Source: Exiguobacterium sp. s122 (GTDB lineage: Bacteria; Bacillota; Bacilli; Exiguobacteriales; Exiguobacteriaceae). Taken from it: a DNA stretch of 64,000 nt. Shown here one piece after another: positions 17,260 to 25,586 of the stretch. A program made the position numbers and the translations under genes. The notes beneath the pieces were generated by a model, which saw nothing but the letters and a program-made list of their open reading frames with translations, was not told where the DNA came from and searched no databases. Every line of letters begins with the position of its first letter. Position 1 is the first letter of the stretch. Location: positions 62,001 to 126,000 of the forward strand of contig NZ_JACSMD010000003.1 of the NCBI RefSeq assembly GCF_018618475.1, in the 5' to 3' direction.

Positions 17260-17600
17260 AACGAGATCAACTAGCGTGGCTTTGGCTCGTCATCGCCGGT
17301 CTACTCGAGATCGTCTGGGCGACGACGATGAAACTATCGAACGGCTTCACTGTTCTTCTCCCGACTGTGATAACGTTCGTTTTATTGATCGTCAGCTTCG
17401 GCTTATTGGCTTTATCGTTCCGGGTGTTACCAGCCGGAACGGGCTATGCCGTTTTTACCGGGATTGGCGCTGTCGGAACGGTCATTGTCGGAAATATATT
17501 GTTTGATGAGGTGCTCACCGGTATGAAGCTTCTTTTTATTAGTACGTTGTTAATTGGTGTGATTGGTTTGAAACAAGTGACAGGAGGAGAGACGGGATGA
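17250..17600 (+). CDS. small multidrug resistance (SMR) transporter subunit, YkkC-like
   Basis: This four-helix SMR protein of 116 residues has the membrane glutamate in AGLLEIVWA (helix 1) and the late motif TGYAVFTGIGAVGTV in helix 3. It resembles B. subtilis YkkC. With the next gene it should form a heterodimeric drug/proton or guanidinium/proton antiporter. ATG 17250 is used because AAGAAAGGA lies five bases upstream. Unlike many ykkCD-type genes, it has no guanidine riboswitch and is controlled by TetR. Confidence 0.9.
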   Translation: MDMKRDQLAWLWLVIAGLLEIVWATTMKLSNGFTVLLPTVITFVLLIVSFGLLALSFRVLPAGTGYAVFTGIGAVGTVIVGNILFDEVLTGMKLLFISTLLIGVIGLKQVTGGETG

Positions 17601-17911
17601 GTTGGGCATTTTTAATTGGGGCGGGACTTGCCGAAATGATCGCTGTCTTCTTCATGGGGAAATCAAAAGGCTATCAAATTTTGAAATGGTCCGTGCTATC
17701 GGTTATGACGTTCGCGCTCAGTTTCTATTTATTGTCCCGTTCGCTTGAGACGTTGCCACTCGGACTCGCCTACTCGATTTGGGTCGGGATTGGGGCAGCC
17801 GGTGGCGTCATCCTCGGTATGCTCTATTTGAATGAATCGACAGATCGCCGGCGTATCTTCTTTTTAACGCTCATTATCGGAAGCGTCGTCGGCTTAAAAG
17901 TCATCGCTTAA
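17597..17911 (+). CDS. SMR transporter subunit, YkkD-like
   Basis: The 104-residue partner overlaps the previous gene by ATGA. Helix 1 carries the essential glutamate (GAGLAEMIAV), and helix 3 holds LGLAYSIWVGIGAAGG. The two subunits differ enough to suggest an obligate pair with opposite membrane orientation, as in YkkCD and EbrAB. No obvious terminator follows. Confidence 0.9.
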   Translation: MSWAFLIGAGLAEMIAVFFMGKSKGYQILKWSVLSVMTFALSFYLLSRSLETLPLGLAYSIWVGIGAAGGVILGMLYLNESTDRRRIFFLTLIIGSVVGLKVIA

Positions 17912-17978
17912 CGAGGATTCAACTTGCCTCAAAACGGGAATTAATGAGTAAAGACTGTGAATGAAAGGGGCGGGAACG

Positions 17979-18536
17979 ATGAAGCATGTCGAGTTACACT
18001 CTGAACGCTTACGGCTTGAACCCTATACGATTTCCGATTTTTATTTCGTGAAGTCTTTACTCCAAGACCCGCGTGTCATGAGGTTTATCAGTCCGGACGG
18101 GAAACCGTTCACGGACGAGCAGACGATTGAATGGTTCGAGCGGCAGCTTGCGCGTTACAAGACAGGACGACAAACCGGGTTACTCAAATTGATGACGTTC
18201 AATAGTGATGAGCCAATTGGTCATGCCGGGACGTTACTGCACGATTTGGATGGTAACGTGGAATTAGAGGTCGGCTACTGGCTTGCGCCGAAACATTGGC
18301 ATATGGGTTATGGCCGGGAAGCGGCTGCCCGACTCATGCAACATGCGTTTGAGGAAGGCGAGACGGGGATCATCTCCCTCATCCATCCTGACAACGTGCC
18401 TTCCCAACGTGTGGCGAAAGCGAACGGCCTACATTGGGATCGCGACACGGTGTATGAGGGCATGGTCGTGTCCGTTTACGCAGGCGATTTAGAACGGCTA
18501 TGCCGACATATGCAACGGCAAGAACTGTCTCGCTAA
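17979..18536 (+). CDS. GNAT acetyltransferase, RimJ/RimL-like
   Basis: The 185-residue GNAT protein opens with LHSERLRLEPYTISDF, typical of the RimJ/RimL/SpeG-like group. The acetyl-CoA loop reads GYGREAAARL (about residue 110), followed by NVPSQRVAKANGL. It may acetylate a protein N-terminus or a small amine. ATG 17979 follows GGGGCGGG; an upstream GTG/ATG frame extension lacks support. No operon partner. Confidence 0.82.
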   Translation: MKHVELHSERLRLEPYTISDFYFVKSLLQDPRVMRFISPDGKPFTDEQTIEWFERQLARYKTGRQTGLLKLMTFNSDEPIGHAGTLLHDLDGNVELEVGYWLAPKHWHMGYGREAAARLMQHAFEEGETGIISLIHPDNVPSQRVAKANGLHWDRDTVYEGMVVSVYAGDLERLCRHMQRQELSR

Positions 18537-18564
18537 AAAAAATAAAAAAATTTTTAAAAACTTG

Positions 18565-18593
18565 TTGCCAAGTGATTAGTTTCTTGATATATT
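18565..18593 (+). promoter_or_regulatory. tRNA-Val promoter
   Basis: -35 TTGCCA (18565-18570), 17-base spacer, -10 TATATT (18588-18593), about 30 bases before the tRNA. Confidence 0.75.
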
Positions 18594-18622
18594 AATAGTG
18601 TCCTTAAGAGAGGACACGACCT

Positions 18623-18695
18623 GATTCTGTAGCTCAGCTGGGAGAGCGCTACCTTGACAGGGTAGAGGTCGCTGGTTCGAGCCCAGTCAGAATCA
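18623..18695 (+). tRNA. tRNA-Val (GAC)
   Basis: The cloverleaf is complete: acceptor GATTCTG / CAGAATC, D arm GCTCAGCTGGGAGAGC, anticodon stem CTACC / GGTAG with loop TTGACAG giving anticodon GAC, and T arm CTGGTTCGAGCCCAG. Discriminator A is followed by CTT, so CCA is not encoded and must be added enzymatically. Confidence 0.95.
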
Positions 18696-18745
18696 CTTGG
18701 GTGCCAAACCCGATGCGAAACCCACCGGAACATGGGTTTCCGCGA

Positions 18746-18778
18746 AGCCACTTCTTGCGAGAAGTGGCTCTTTTTTTG
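18746..18778 (+). terminator. terminator after tRNA-Val
   Basis: Ten-base stem AGCCACTTCT / AGAAGTGGCT, TGCG loop and eight T. Confidence 0.9.
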
Positions 18779-18853
18779 TTCTTTTTTCAATTGACAGACG
18801 TTGGAACGGATTGGTATATTGCTTTCAATACATATAGAAACGGGGGATACCGG

Positions 18854-19558
18854 ATGGTGTTGTTAGGGACGATCGTCAACGCGGCGCTCATCGTCGTCGG
18901 GACGTTGCTCGGCCTTTTATTCCATCGAATCCCTGAGCGGATGAAAGAGACGGTCACAGCGGCGATCGGGCTTGCGGTCGTCGTGCTCGGTGTGCAGATG
19001 GGGATGAAAAGTGAGAACTTCTTAATCGTGATCGGCAGCCTTGTCGCCGGGGCGGCGCTCGGGGAATGGTGGAAACTCGATGAAAAATTGAATGAAGTCG
19101 GCTACCAATTGGAACGCCGCATCGGCGGGAAAAGCAAGTCGAGCATTGCCGAAGGATTTATTACAGCGACGCTCATTTTCGTCATCGGGGCGATGGCTGT
19201 CATCGGGGCGCTCGACAGCGGCTTACGTGGCGACCACGATGTATTGTATACGAAAGGATTAATCGATGGGTTTACCGCCCTCGTCCTCGCCTCCTCGCTC
19301 GGAATCGGAGTCATGTTTTCGGCCGTTCCGGTCTTGCTGTATCAAGGGGCGATTGCCTTATTGGCGATTCAAATTATGAAAATCGTACCCGAAACACTCA
19401 TGGACAGCTTTATTTTAGAGATGACGGCAACGGGCGGGGTGATGATTGTGGCGATTGGTTTGAACTTGGCTGGTATCACTCGGATTCGAGTCGCAAACTT
19501 GTTACCTGGTATTTTAGTCGTAGGCATCATTGTTTCCATCTTACATATGCTCGCATAA
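18854..19558 (+). CDS. DUF554 membrane protein (YdfK/YqgA-like)
   Basis: This polytopic protein of 234 residues has about six to seven helices. The opening LLGTIVNAALIVVGTLLG, the central IGALDSGLRGDH and the repeated TEGFI/GFTALVLASS-like pattern are marks of DUF554. Function is unknown; relatives are suspected transporters. ATG 18854 follows GGGGGAT; an in-frame upstream extension would run through the tRNA terminator and is rejected. Confidence 0.85.
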   Translation: MVLLGTIVNAALIVVGTLLGLLFHRIPERMKETVTAAIGLAVVVLGVQMGMKSENFLIVIGSLVAGAALGEWWKLDEKLNEVGYQLERRIGGKSKSSIAEGFITATLIFVIGAMAVIGALDSGLRGDHDVLYTKGLIDGFTALVLASSLGIGVMFSAVPVLLYQGAIALLAIQIMKIVPETLMDSFILEMTATGGVMIVAIGLNLAGITRIRVANLLPGILVVGIIVSILHMLA

Positions 19559-19560
19559 GA

Positions 19561-19598
19561 AAAGGTCCGAACGTGATGATCAACGTTTCGGACCTTTC
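19561..19598. terminator. bidirectional terminator
   Basis: AAAGGTCCGAA-type stem with TTCGGACCTTT across an AT-rich loop, between convergent genes. Confidence 0.82.
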
Positions 19599-19599
19599 G

Positions 19600-20382
19600 T
19601 CATTCTTGATGTTGTTCAACATCTTCTTTCGCACTTTCACGGAGCGCGGCCGACATCACGTCAGATAAATTGCGATCACGCAACACGCCGACGCCACGAT
19701 CGGTTGGCCCGCCCGGGGCAGCCACGTCTGAGATAAGCGCGTCAGTCGGACGCGTCTCGTTCAACAGTAGTTCAGCCGATCCTTTCATCGCTTGAGCGAC
19801 GATTTGTCGTGCCGTCGTCTCGTCAAATCCGGCATCGGTCAACACCGGTGTCATCGACCCGACGATTTCATAAAAGAACGCTGGACTGCAACCGGCGGCG
19901 GCCATGAAGGCAGACATCGTTTTCGCGTCTGTCACGGCGGTTCGGCCGACCCGTTCAAATAGCGCCGTCGCCGTCGCGCGCACGACCTCGTCCGTCTCCG
20001 GTCCGAACCAAAGCCCTGTCATCCCGTCACGGAAAGCGACCGGCGTGTTCGGCATGGCGCAAACGGCTGGGAGCCCTGAAGCGGCCTCGAGTTCCGCAGG
20101 CTCGATATGTGCGGCAACTGAGATTAAAAGTGGGGCATGCCATGTCTTCGAGCGCACGTATGGGAGCACACCGTCTGGTTGCATGGCGAGTACGACGATG
20201 TCGTATGCGTTCACGTCTTCGTCTTCTACGACTTGGACGCCGAGTTCATTGTGGAGTTGGTCCAATCGAGCCCGGTCACTCCGATTCGTCATCGTGATCG
20301 TCTCCGGCGAAAGACCGGAGTCAATCCAACCTCGGACGAGTGCCTCACTCATCGAACCGGCTCCTATCATTAATAATTTCAT
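19600..20382 (-). CDS. proC: pyrroline-5-carboxylate reductase family protein
   Basis: The 260-residue cytoplasmic enzyme has an N-terminal NAD(P) site IGAGSMSEALVRGW, AMPNTPVAFRDG near residue 108 and the C-terminal signature region VAAPGGPTDRGV. This should reduce P5C to proline, the last step of proline synthesis. Proteins of this family include the paralogue ComER, so a housekeeping ProC is likely but not certain. ATG 20382 starts the frame. RocD at 2.1 kb makes the same pathway precursor. Confidence 0.85.
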   Translation of the reverse strand: MKLLMIGAGSMSEALVRGWIDSGLSPETITMTNRSDRARLDQLHNELGVQVVEDEDVNAYDIVVLAMQPDGVLPYVRSKTWHAPLLISVAAHIEPAELEAASGLPAVCAMPNTPVAFRDGMTGLWFGPETDEVVRATATALFERVGRTAVTDAKTMSAFMAAAGCSPAFFYEIVGSMTPVLTDAGFDETTARQIVAQAMKGSAELLLNETRPTDALISDVAAPGGPTDRGVGVLRDRNLSDVMSAALRESAKEDVEQHQE

Positions 20383-20528
20383 GTTTCGTCACCTCTTCTG
20401 TTAGATTCGGTCTTGTACATGGTGCCTATCATAACAAATGTTCCGCTGAATATCCCCTTCTATGCTCGAATTGTAAAAGAAAGGAAATAATGTAACCACT
20501 TCTTCACACGTCATATCGGACAGTGAAA

Positions 20529-20557
20529 GTGACAGAATCCGTTCGACGAGCTATGAT
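20529..20557 (+). promoter_or_regulatory. yidD promoter
   Basis: -35 GTGACA (20529-20534), 17-base spacer, -10 TATGAT (20552-20557), 31 bases before the yidD start. The rest of the 205-base gap between proC and yidD shows nothing else I can name. Confidence 0.65.
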
Positions 20558-20588
20558 GGCAGTAATCTATTCGAGCGAGGCGATTTTC

Positions 20589-20858
20589 ATGAAACGAATT
20601 CTTGTGCGTGGCATAAAAGGGTACCAGCGTGTCCTCTCTCCCTTAAAACCTCCGACATGTCGCTTCTATCCGACGTGCTCCCATTACGGGATTGAGGCGA
20701 TTGAAAAGCATGGTGCGGTCAAAGGCGGTTACTTGACGGCGCGACGTTTATTACGGTGTCAGCCGTTCCATTCGGGTGGACTAGACTATGTGCCGGACGA
20801 ATTTGACTGGAAAGCCCCTTTACAACGAGAAAAACCGCCTTCACAGCGAGATGCCTAA
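20589..20858 (+). CDS. yidD: membrane protein insertion efficiency factor YidD
   Basis: The 89-residue protein has the unmistakable YidD core: [20 protein letters not shown] (up to about residue 23), [14 protein letters not shown] with conserved cysteines, and [11 protein letters not shown]. It binds the inner face of the membrane and helps YidC/Sec insert proteins. It stands alone here, away from yidC and rnpA. The upstream in-frame ATGs have no ribosome site; ATG 20589 matches the family start. Confidence 0.95.
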   Translation: MKRILVRGIKGYQRVLSPLKPPTCRFYPTCSHYGIEAIEKHGAVKGGYLTARRLLRCQPFHSGGLDYVPDEFDWKAPLQREKPPSQRDA

Positions 20859-20877
20859 GCAGCGTCTCGCTGTTTTA
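20844..20877 (+). terminator. terminator overlapping the yidD stop
   Basis: CAGCGAGA / TCTCGCTG stem with TTTT; the left arm lies inside the last yidD codons. Confidence 0.75.
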
Positions 20878-20988
20878 GGTACAGAACCTTTCTGTCACTA
20901 TTGTTTTAGTACAATACTTTTGACAAGGTTCTAAGTAGTCTGAAAAAATAGAGAGGTACAACTACATAAGGGGAAAGGGGATTTCAGC

Positions 20989-22347
20989 ATGAGTCAATCG
21001 TTCAGTGAACTAATCGGTACGATTTCAGACTTTGTGTGGGGACCACCGCTGTTAATTTTGCTTGTGGGGACAGGCGTTTATTTGACAGTACGTTTAGGTG
21101 GCCTTCAAATCACAAAACTGCCTTACGCATTAAAGCTCGCCTTCTCGAAAAATCAAGACAAGACGTCACGGGGGGACATCAGTCACTTTCAAGCCCTCAT
21201 GACGGCCCTTGCAGCCACCGTCGGTACGGGGAATATCGTCGGGGTCGCCACGGCCGTCGTCCTTGGTGGACCAGGCGCCATCGTTTGGATGTGGCTGTCC
21301 GGGTTCTTTGGGATGGCGACGAAGTATGCCGAAGCCGTGCTTGCCGTCAAATATCGGGTGACGGATGAGCGCGGACAAATGGCCGGAGGCCCGATGTATT
21401 ATTTGGAACGTGGGTTAAAACAACGGTGGCTCGCCGTTCTCTTCGCCGCGTTCGCCTCGATCGCCGCCTTTGGAATCGGCAACGGCGTCCAGACGAACTC
21501 GGTCGCGCTCGCGCTCAAGTCGACGTTTGACGTTCCGCTCTACGTGTCTGGTATTTTGGTAATGGTGTTCACGGGTGCCGTCATTCTCGGTGGTGTGAAA
21601 TCCATCGGACGTGTCGTCAGTTATTTCGTTCCGATTATGATCATCTTCTATTTAGGTAGCGGTCTTATTATTATGGTCATGAACTTCACGCTTATTCCGG
21701 ATGCGATCGCACTCATCTTCAGCAGCACGTTCAGTGCCGAGGCCATCGGCGGAGGAGCCATCGGGGCCGCGATTCGTTACGGTGTCGCGCGCGGCGTCTT
21801 CTCAAACGAAGCGGGTCTCGGTTCGGCTCCAATCGCTGCGGCCGCGGCGAAAACGGATATGCCGGGTCGGCAAGCGCTCGTGTCGATGACACAAGTCTTT
21901 CTCGATACGCTCGTTGTCTGTTCCATCACGGGAATCACGCTCGTTATGGGCGGACAAATCGGCTCGGGACTTGAAGGTGTCGATTTGACAGCGGCTACGT
22001 TTGAACAGTTCCTCGGGCCGTTCGGTCGCTACGTCGTTACGATCGGTCTCGTCATGTTCGCCTATTCGACGGTCCTCGGTTGGTCGTATTATGGGGAACG
22101 CTCGATTCACTACTTGTTCGGACAAAAGTCGATTATCCCGTATCGGATCGCGTTCGTCCTTGTCGCCGGTCTCGGTGCGATGACGACGAACTTGAACTTG
22201 GTGTGGGCGCTCTCGGACGTGTTCAACGGATTGATGGCCATCCCGAACTTGATTGGTCTCTTGTTCTTGTCAGGGGTCGTCATCGCCGAGACGAAACGAT
22301 TCAATCAACAACTCGCGCTCGAAAACCGCAATCGAAAGGCGTCCTGA
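20989..22347 (+). CDS. alsT: sodium:alanine/glycine symporter (AGCS family)
   Basis: The 452-residue secondary transporter has about 11 helices and imports alanine or glycine with Na+. Family marks: ALAATVGTGNIVGVATAV near residue 75, GGPMYYLERGLK near 135, and RGVFSNEAGLGSAPIAAAAA near 275. ATG 20989 follows AAAGGGG. The gap upstream contains TTGACA at 20920-20925, a plausible -35. It is a single gene closed by a bidirectional terminator. Confidence 0.93.
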   Translation: MSQSFSELIGTISDFVWGPPLLILLVGTGVYLTVRLGGLQITKLPYALKLAFSKNQDKTSRGDISHFQALMTALAATVGTGNIVGVATAVVLGGPGAIVWMWLSGFFGMATKYAEAVLAVKYRVTDERGQMAGGPMYYLERGLKQRWLAVLFAAFASIAAFGIGNGVQTNSVALALKSTFDVPLYVSGILVMVFTGAVILGGVKSIGRVVSYFVPIMIIFYLGSGLIIMVMNFTLIPDAIALIFSSTFSAEAIGGGAIGAAIRYGVARGVFSNEAGLGSAPIAAAAAKTDMPGRQALVSMTQVFLDTLVVCSITGITLVMGGQIGSGLEGVDLTAATFEQFLGPFGRYVVTIGLVMFAYSTVLGWSYYGERSIHYLFGQKSIIPYRIAFVLVAGLGAMTTNLNLVWALSDVFNGLMAIPNLIGLLFLSGVVIAETKRFNQQLALENRNRKAS

Positions 22348-22351
22348 CGCC

Positions 22352-22386
22352 AAAACGCCACCTCTCACGTTGGAGGTGGCGTTTTT
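22352..22386. terminator. bidirectional terminator
   Basis: Thirteen-base perfect stem AAAACGCCACCTC / GAGGTGGCGTTTT plus T run, between convergent genes. Confidence 0.9.
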
Positions 22387-22724
22387 TTCTGTTTCACTTC
22401 TTTGAGTCGGGCTTGTTGCAAGTGATTGAATACTTGGGTGACGAACCCGACCATGATGCCCGTACCCGTAATCACGTAGCCAATCGTGAACGCTTTTCCG
22501 AGGTCTGTTGTCGGAACGAAATCACCATAGCCGATCGTCGTCAGCGTGATGACGCTGAAATAGAGTGAATCGAGCCAACGCAAGTTCTCGAAACTGGAAT
22601 AAAACAACGTACCCGACAAGATTGTGAAGAAAGCGAGGCTGAACAACACTTGAAATTCAGGTTCTTTTAACCCACGCCAGATTCCTCGAAACATACGACG
22701 GAACGTCAAGATGAATGAAAGCAT
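22365..22724 (-). CDS. two-helix potassium channel
   Basis: The 119-residue channel subunit has helix 1 (about 21-42), a pore helix and selectivity filter TTIGYGDFVP, and helix 2 (about 78-100). There is no RCK domain, so it is a minimal tetrameric K+ channel like the pore of MthK or NaK without its regulator. ATG 22724 follows GGGGAAAAG. The stop overlaps the right arm of the terminator. Confidence 0.9.
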   Translation of the reverse strand: MLSFILTFRRMFRGIWRGLKEPEFQVLFSLAFFTILSGTLFYSSFENLRWLDSLYFSVITLTTIGYGDFVPTTDLGKAFTIGYVITGTGIMVGFVTQVFNHLQQARLKEVKQKKTPPPT

Positions 22725-22808
22725 ACTCTTTTCCCCTTTCTCTAATAGGTTTGTTCGTGACAAAGGAGGGAACATCCTCTATAGCTCAACGAAGAAAGGG
22801 TGAAGGAG

Positions 22809-24050
22809 ATGACGAAACCGATACCAAAAGAACAAGGTCTCGATCACAGCCTCGATTTTTTACGGGAAGGCTATCATTTTGTCCCGAACCGTCGAACGAG
22901 TTTTCAGTCGAACGTGTTTGAGACGCGTTTGTTAGGGGAGCGTGCGATTTGTCTCGGCGGAGAAGAAGGAGCGGCGTTGTTTTATGATGCTGAACGATTC
23001 ATGCGACAAGACGCGGCCCCGAAACGGCTATTGAAGACGCTATTCGGGGAAAGCGGCGTACAGACACTCGACGGTCCTGCCCACACGCATCGGAAGCGCA
23101 TGTTCATGTCGCTCATGTTTCCGGAAAATATTGACCGCCTGATCCGTCTTGTCGGTCGGGAATGGGAAAAAGAACTCGATCAAGCGAGCGGGGAGACAGT
23201 TCTTTACGAAACGGCTCAACGCGTATTGATGCGGGCCGTTTGCGAATGGGCGGGGGTGCCCCTTGCCGAATCCGAAGTTGACAAGCGCACGAACGAGATG
23301 CGGCTGTTGTTCGAATCGGGGACAGCACTCGGACCTAAGCATTTTCTTGGGCGCAAGGCACGCGCGTCTGCCGAGGCATGGATCACATCGATGGTCGAAG
23401 AAGTGCGTACGAAGCGCTTGTTGCCGAATGAGAAGACGGCCTTATACGAGTTCTCGTGGCATCGCGATGAGTCGGGCGAACTGTTACCGGCAAACGTCGT
23501 GGCCGTTGAAGTGATCAATATATTACGGCCGACCGTCGCCGTGTCCATTTACGTCTTGTTCACGGTGCTCGCACTTCATCAGTTTGAAGAAGCGCGTGAG
23601 AAACTTGCAGCGGGATCGGTCGATTCGCGAGCGTTTGTGCAAGAAGTGCGACGGTTTTATCCGTTCTTCCCGGTGACCGCCGCGCGAGTGAAGCGAGATT
23701 TTGAATGGAACGGCTATGCGTTCGAGCAAGGGACGCTCGTCTTGTTGGATTTATATGGGACGAATCATGATCCGGCGCATTGGGAAGAACCTGGACAGTT
23801 TAAACCGGAACGGTTCGAAGATTGGAAAGAAAGTCCGTTTACCTTCATCCCGCAAGGTGGAGGAGATGTCGATTTCGGACATCGTTGTGCGGGTGAACAC
23901 GTCACCATTGCGATTATGAACGAGACGATTGATGTGTTCCTCCGTCGCTATCGCTATGACGTTCCCTCGCAGGACCTCAGTTATAGCTTCGTCGACTTGC
24001 CGAGTCTACCGAAAAGTAAGCTCATCTTGGCAAACATTGAACGTAAATAA
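22809..24050 (+). CDS. CYP152-family fatty acid peroxygenase (P450)
   Basis: The P450 of 413 residues uses hydrogen peroxide directly to hydroxylate fatty acids. The heme cysteine lies in FGHRCAGEHV (C360). NILRPTVAV supplies R240, which matches the carboxylate-binding arginine (R242) of B. subtilis YbdT. Q85 in GVQTLDGP equals the glutamine of the hydroxylase YbdT, rather than the histidine of the decarboxylase OleT, so hydroxylation should dominate. ATG 22809 is eight bases after AAAGGG; GTG 22800 is less well placed. No redox partner gene is needed or seen. Confidence 0.92.
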   Translation: MTKPIPKEQGLDHSLDFLREGYHFVPNRRTSFQSNVFETRLLGERAICLGGEEGAALFYDAERFMRQDAAPKRLLKTLFGESGVQTLDGPAHTHRKRMFMSLMFPENIDRLIRLVGREWEKELDQASGETVLYETAQRVLMRAVCEWAGVPLAESEVDKRTNEMRLLFESGTALGPKHFLGRKARASAEAWITSMVEEVRTKRLLPNEKTALYEFSWHRDESGELLPANVVAVEVINILRPTVAVSIYVLFTVLALHQFEEAREKLAAGSVDSRAFVQEVRRFYPFFPVTAARVKRDFEWNGYAFEQGTLVLLDLYGTNHDPAHWEEPGQFKPERFEDWKESPFTFIPQGGGDVDFGHRCAGEHVTIAIMNETIDVFLRRYRYDVPSQDLSYSFVDLPSLPKSKLILANIERK

Positions 24051-24051
24051 A

Positions 24052-24083
24052 AAATGAACCACCCGAAGGGGTGGTTCATTTCG
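24052..24083. terminator. bidirectional terminator
   Basis: Perfect 13-base stem AAATGAACCACCC / GGGTGGTTCATTT between convergent genes. Confidence 0.88.
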
Positions 24084-24825
24084 TGTGGAGCGATAGCCGT
24101 TTCGTAATCGGTTCGATGCGACTGTTCGTGTCCACCATCCGATTATCTCGTTTTGGTTCATCGGCTCGTTCGATACGCCACGGACGATCGTGAAGTTCAG
24201 CGAGAGCGGACGCGATGTCATACAACGAATAACTTGTGTTTCCGTTCAGTTGGTAAAGGCCAGGACCTCGTTTCGTCAAGATGTTAAAGAGAGCATCGGC
24301 CGTATCTTCTAGAAACGAGCACGAGGGGTACCAGTGAACGCTCGCGACGATTGCGCCTTTTTGCTCCATTTCGGCTTCGAAAAAGTCCATCATATTGTTT
24401 GAACCAGCTGTGTCGCCGATTTGCCATCCGAGCCGGACGATTTGAGCGCCAGGGTTGGCACGGGCGACGGCTTGCTCACACGCACGTTTATATGCGCCAT
24501 ATTCGTCTTCAGCGTCAGGCGGTGTGTCCGGTGTGATGGGCCCGGTCACCTTGTCCGAGAAGACGGAAACGGTACTCGTAAATAGGAACGGAATCTCGTA
24601 TTCCCCACATAGTTTGGCGAGCGACGCAGCCCATTCAACTGATCCCATCCCGATATGAAGGAAATAATCAGGACGCACCGATTCGATGAATGCTCGCATC
24701 TCCGCTTCCTTATCGGTCGAGACTTTGGAACGGTCCCAAGCGACAGATTCAATCCCGTGTCGCTTTAACGTGGCGGCGACGACTGGAGCGACCGTCCCGT
24801 TCATCCCTGTAATGATTGCTTTCAT
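24076..24825 (-). CDS. NAD-dependent epimerase/dehydratase, RmlD-like
   Basis: The 249-residue extended short-chain dehydrogenase has the nucleotide loop TGMNGTVAPVVA at residues 6-17, the serine region FTSTVSVF and the catalytic YGAYK (Tyr-x-x-x-Lys, near 110). The shape is close to dTDP-4-dehydrorhamnose reductase (RmlD), but there are no other rhamnose genes nearby, so the substrate is open. ATG 24825 follows GAAAGGAGG. Confidence 0.78.
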   Translation of the reverse strand: MKAIITGMNGTVAPVVAATLKRHGIESVAWDRSKVSTDKEAEMRAFIESVRPDYFLHIGMGSVEWAASLAKLCGEYEIPFLFTSTVSVFSDKVTGPITPDTPPDAEDEYGAYKRACEQAVARANPGAQIVRLGWQIGDTAGSNNMMDFFEAEMEQKGAIVASVHWYPSCSFLEDTADALFNILTKRGPGLYQLNGNTSYSLYDIASALAELHDRPWRIERADEPKRDNRMVDTNSRIEPITKRLSLHTK

Positions 24826-24923
24826 ATATCTTCCTCCTTTCTGTTTCTATCATCCCACAGTTCGCACGTTAACAAACACACTCTTTTTATCAATATGATA
24901 AAGTGGGAAGTGGAGGAGATACG

Positions 24924-25478
24924 ATGAACATTCGACAAGCAAGAAAAACCGATGCAACGAACGTGGCCCCGCTCGTCTACGCGGCCATCCATGACATCGC
25001 GTATACGTTGACGGGAACGAAAGAAAAAGAACAAGTCCTCGACCGGCTCGCGATGTGGATTGGCCGGCCCGCGAACCGTCTGAGCTACGAAAACATTTGG
25101 GTCGCGGAGAGTGAAGAGACCATCGCGGGGATCATCATTGCCTACGCAGGAGCGGACGCGGCTAAATTAGACGAGCCGATTCGACAGTGGTTGGTAGAAG
25201 CGGGAGAAACAGGGGAACTCGACGTCGAGACAGAAGGCGATGTGTTTTACATCGATTCCGTCGCGGTCGATTCACAGTTCGGCGGACGTGGAATCGGGAC
25301 GACGCTCATTCGTCACGTCATTGCACACGCCCGCACGTTAAACATCCCGGTCGTCACGTTGAACGTGGACCAGACGAATCCTGCGGCAACGCGCCTTTAC
25401 GAGCGACTCGGATTTTATAAACAAAAAGAGATTAAAATCTCTGGTGGACGGTTCGATTATATGGTGCTCGATTTATGA
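24924..25478 (+). CDS. GNAT N-acetyltransferase
   Basis: The 184-residue GNAT-fold protein has the beta4/alpha3 region FYIDSVAVDSQFGGRGIGTT with an RGIGT acetyl-CoA loop, and NPAATRLYERLGF at the end. Substrate unknown. ATG 24924 follows GGAGGA. Divergent from the RmlD-like gene. Confidence 0.85.
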   Translation: MNIRQARKTDATNVAPLVYAAIHDIAYTLTGTKEKEQVLDRLAMWIGRPANRLSYENIWVAESEETIAGIIIAYAGADAAKLDEPIRQWLVEAGETGELDVETEGDVFYIDSVAVDSQFGGRGIGTTLIRHVIAHARTLNIPVVTLNVDQTNPAATRLYERLGFYKQKEIKISGGRFDYMVLDL

Positions 25479-25480
25479 AG

Positions 25481-25501
25481 ACGGACGAAAGTCCGTTTTT
25501 T
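25481..25501 (+). terminator. terminator after GNAT gene
   Basis: Short stem ACGGAC / GTCCGT with GAAA tetraloop and six T. Confidence 0.8.
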
Positions 25502-25586
25502 CAGTCTTGAAACCGATGCATTTGTCGACGCTGTCCGCTATACTAAATGCTTGAAACGAACTTGCGGATAAAGGAGCCTTTTACTT

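Noticed and set aside
17911-17978. Guanidine-type riboswitch linked to the SMR pair
   Set aside because: Nothing like the guanidine-I motif lies before or after the operon; a TetR gene and operator are present instead.
18701-18853. Longer start of the DUF554 gene
   Set aside because: The extension would translate the tRNA-Val terminator; ATG 18854 with GGGGGAT fits the family start.
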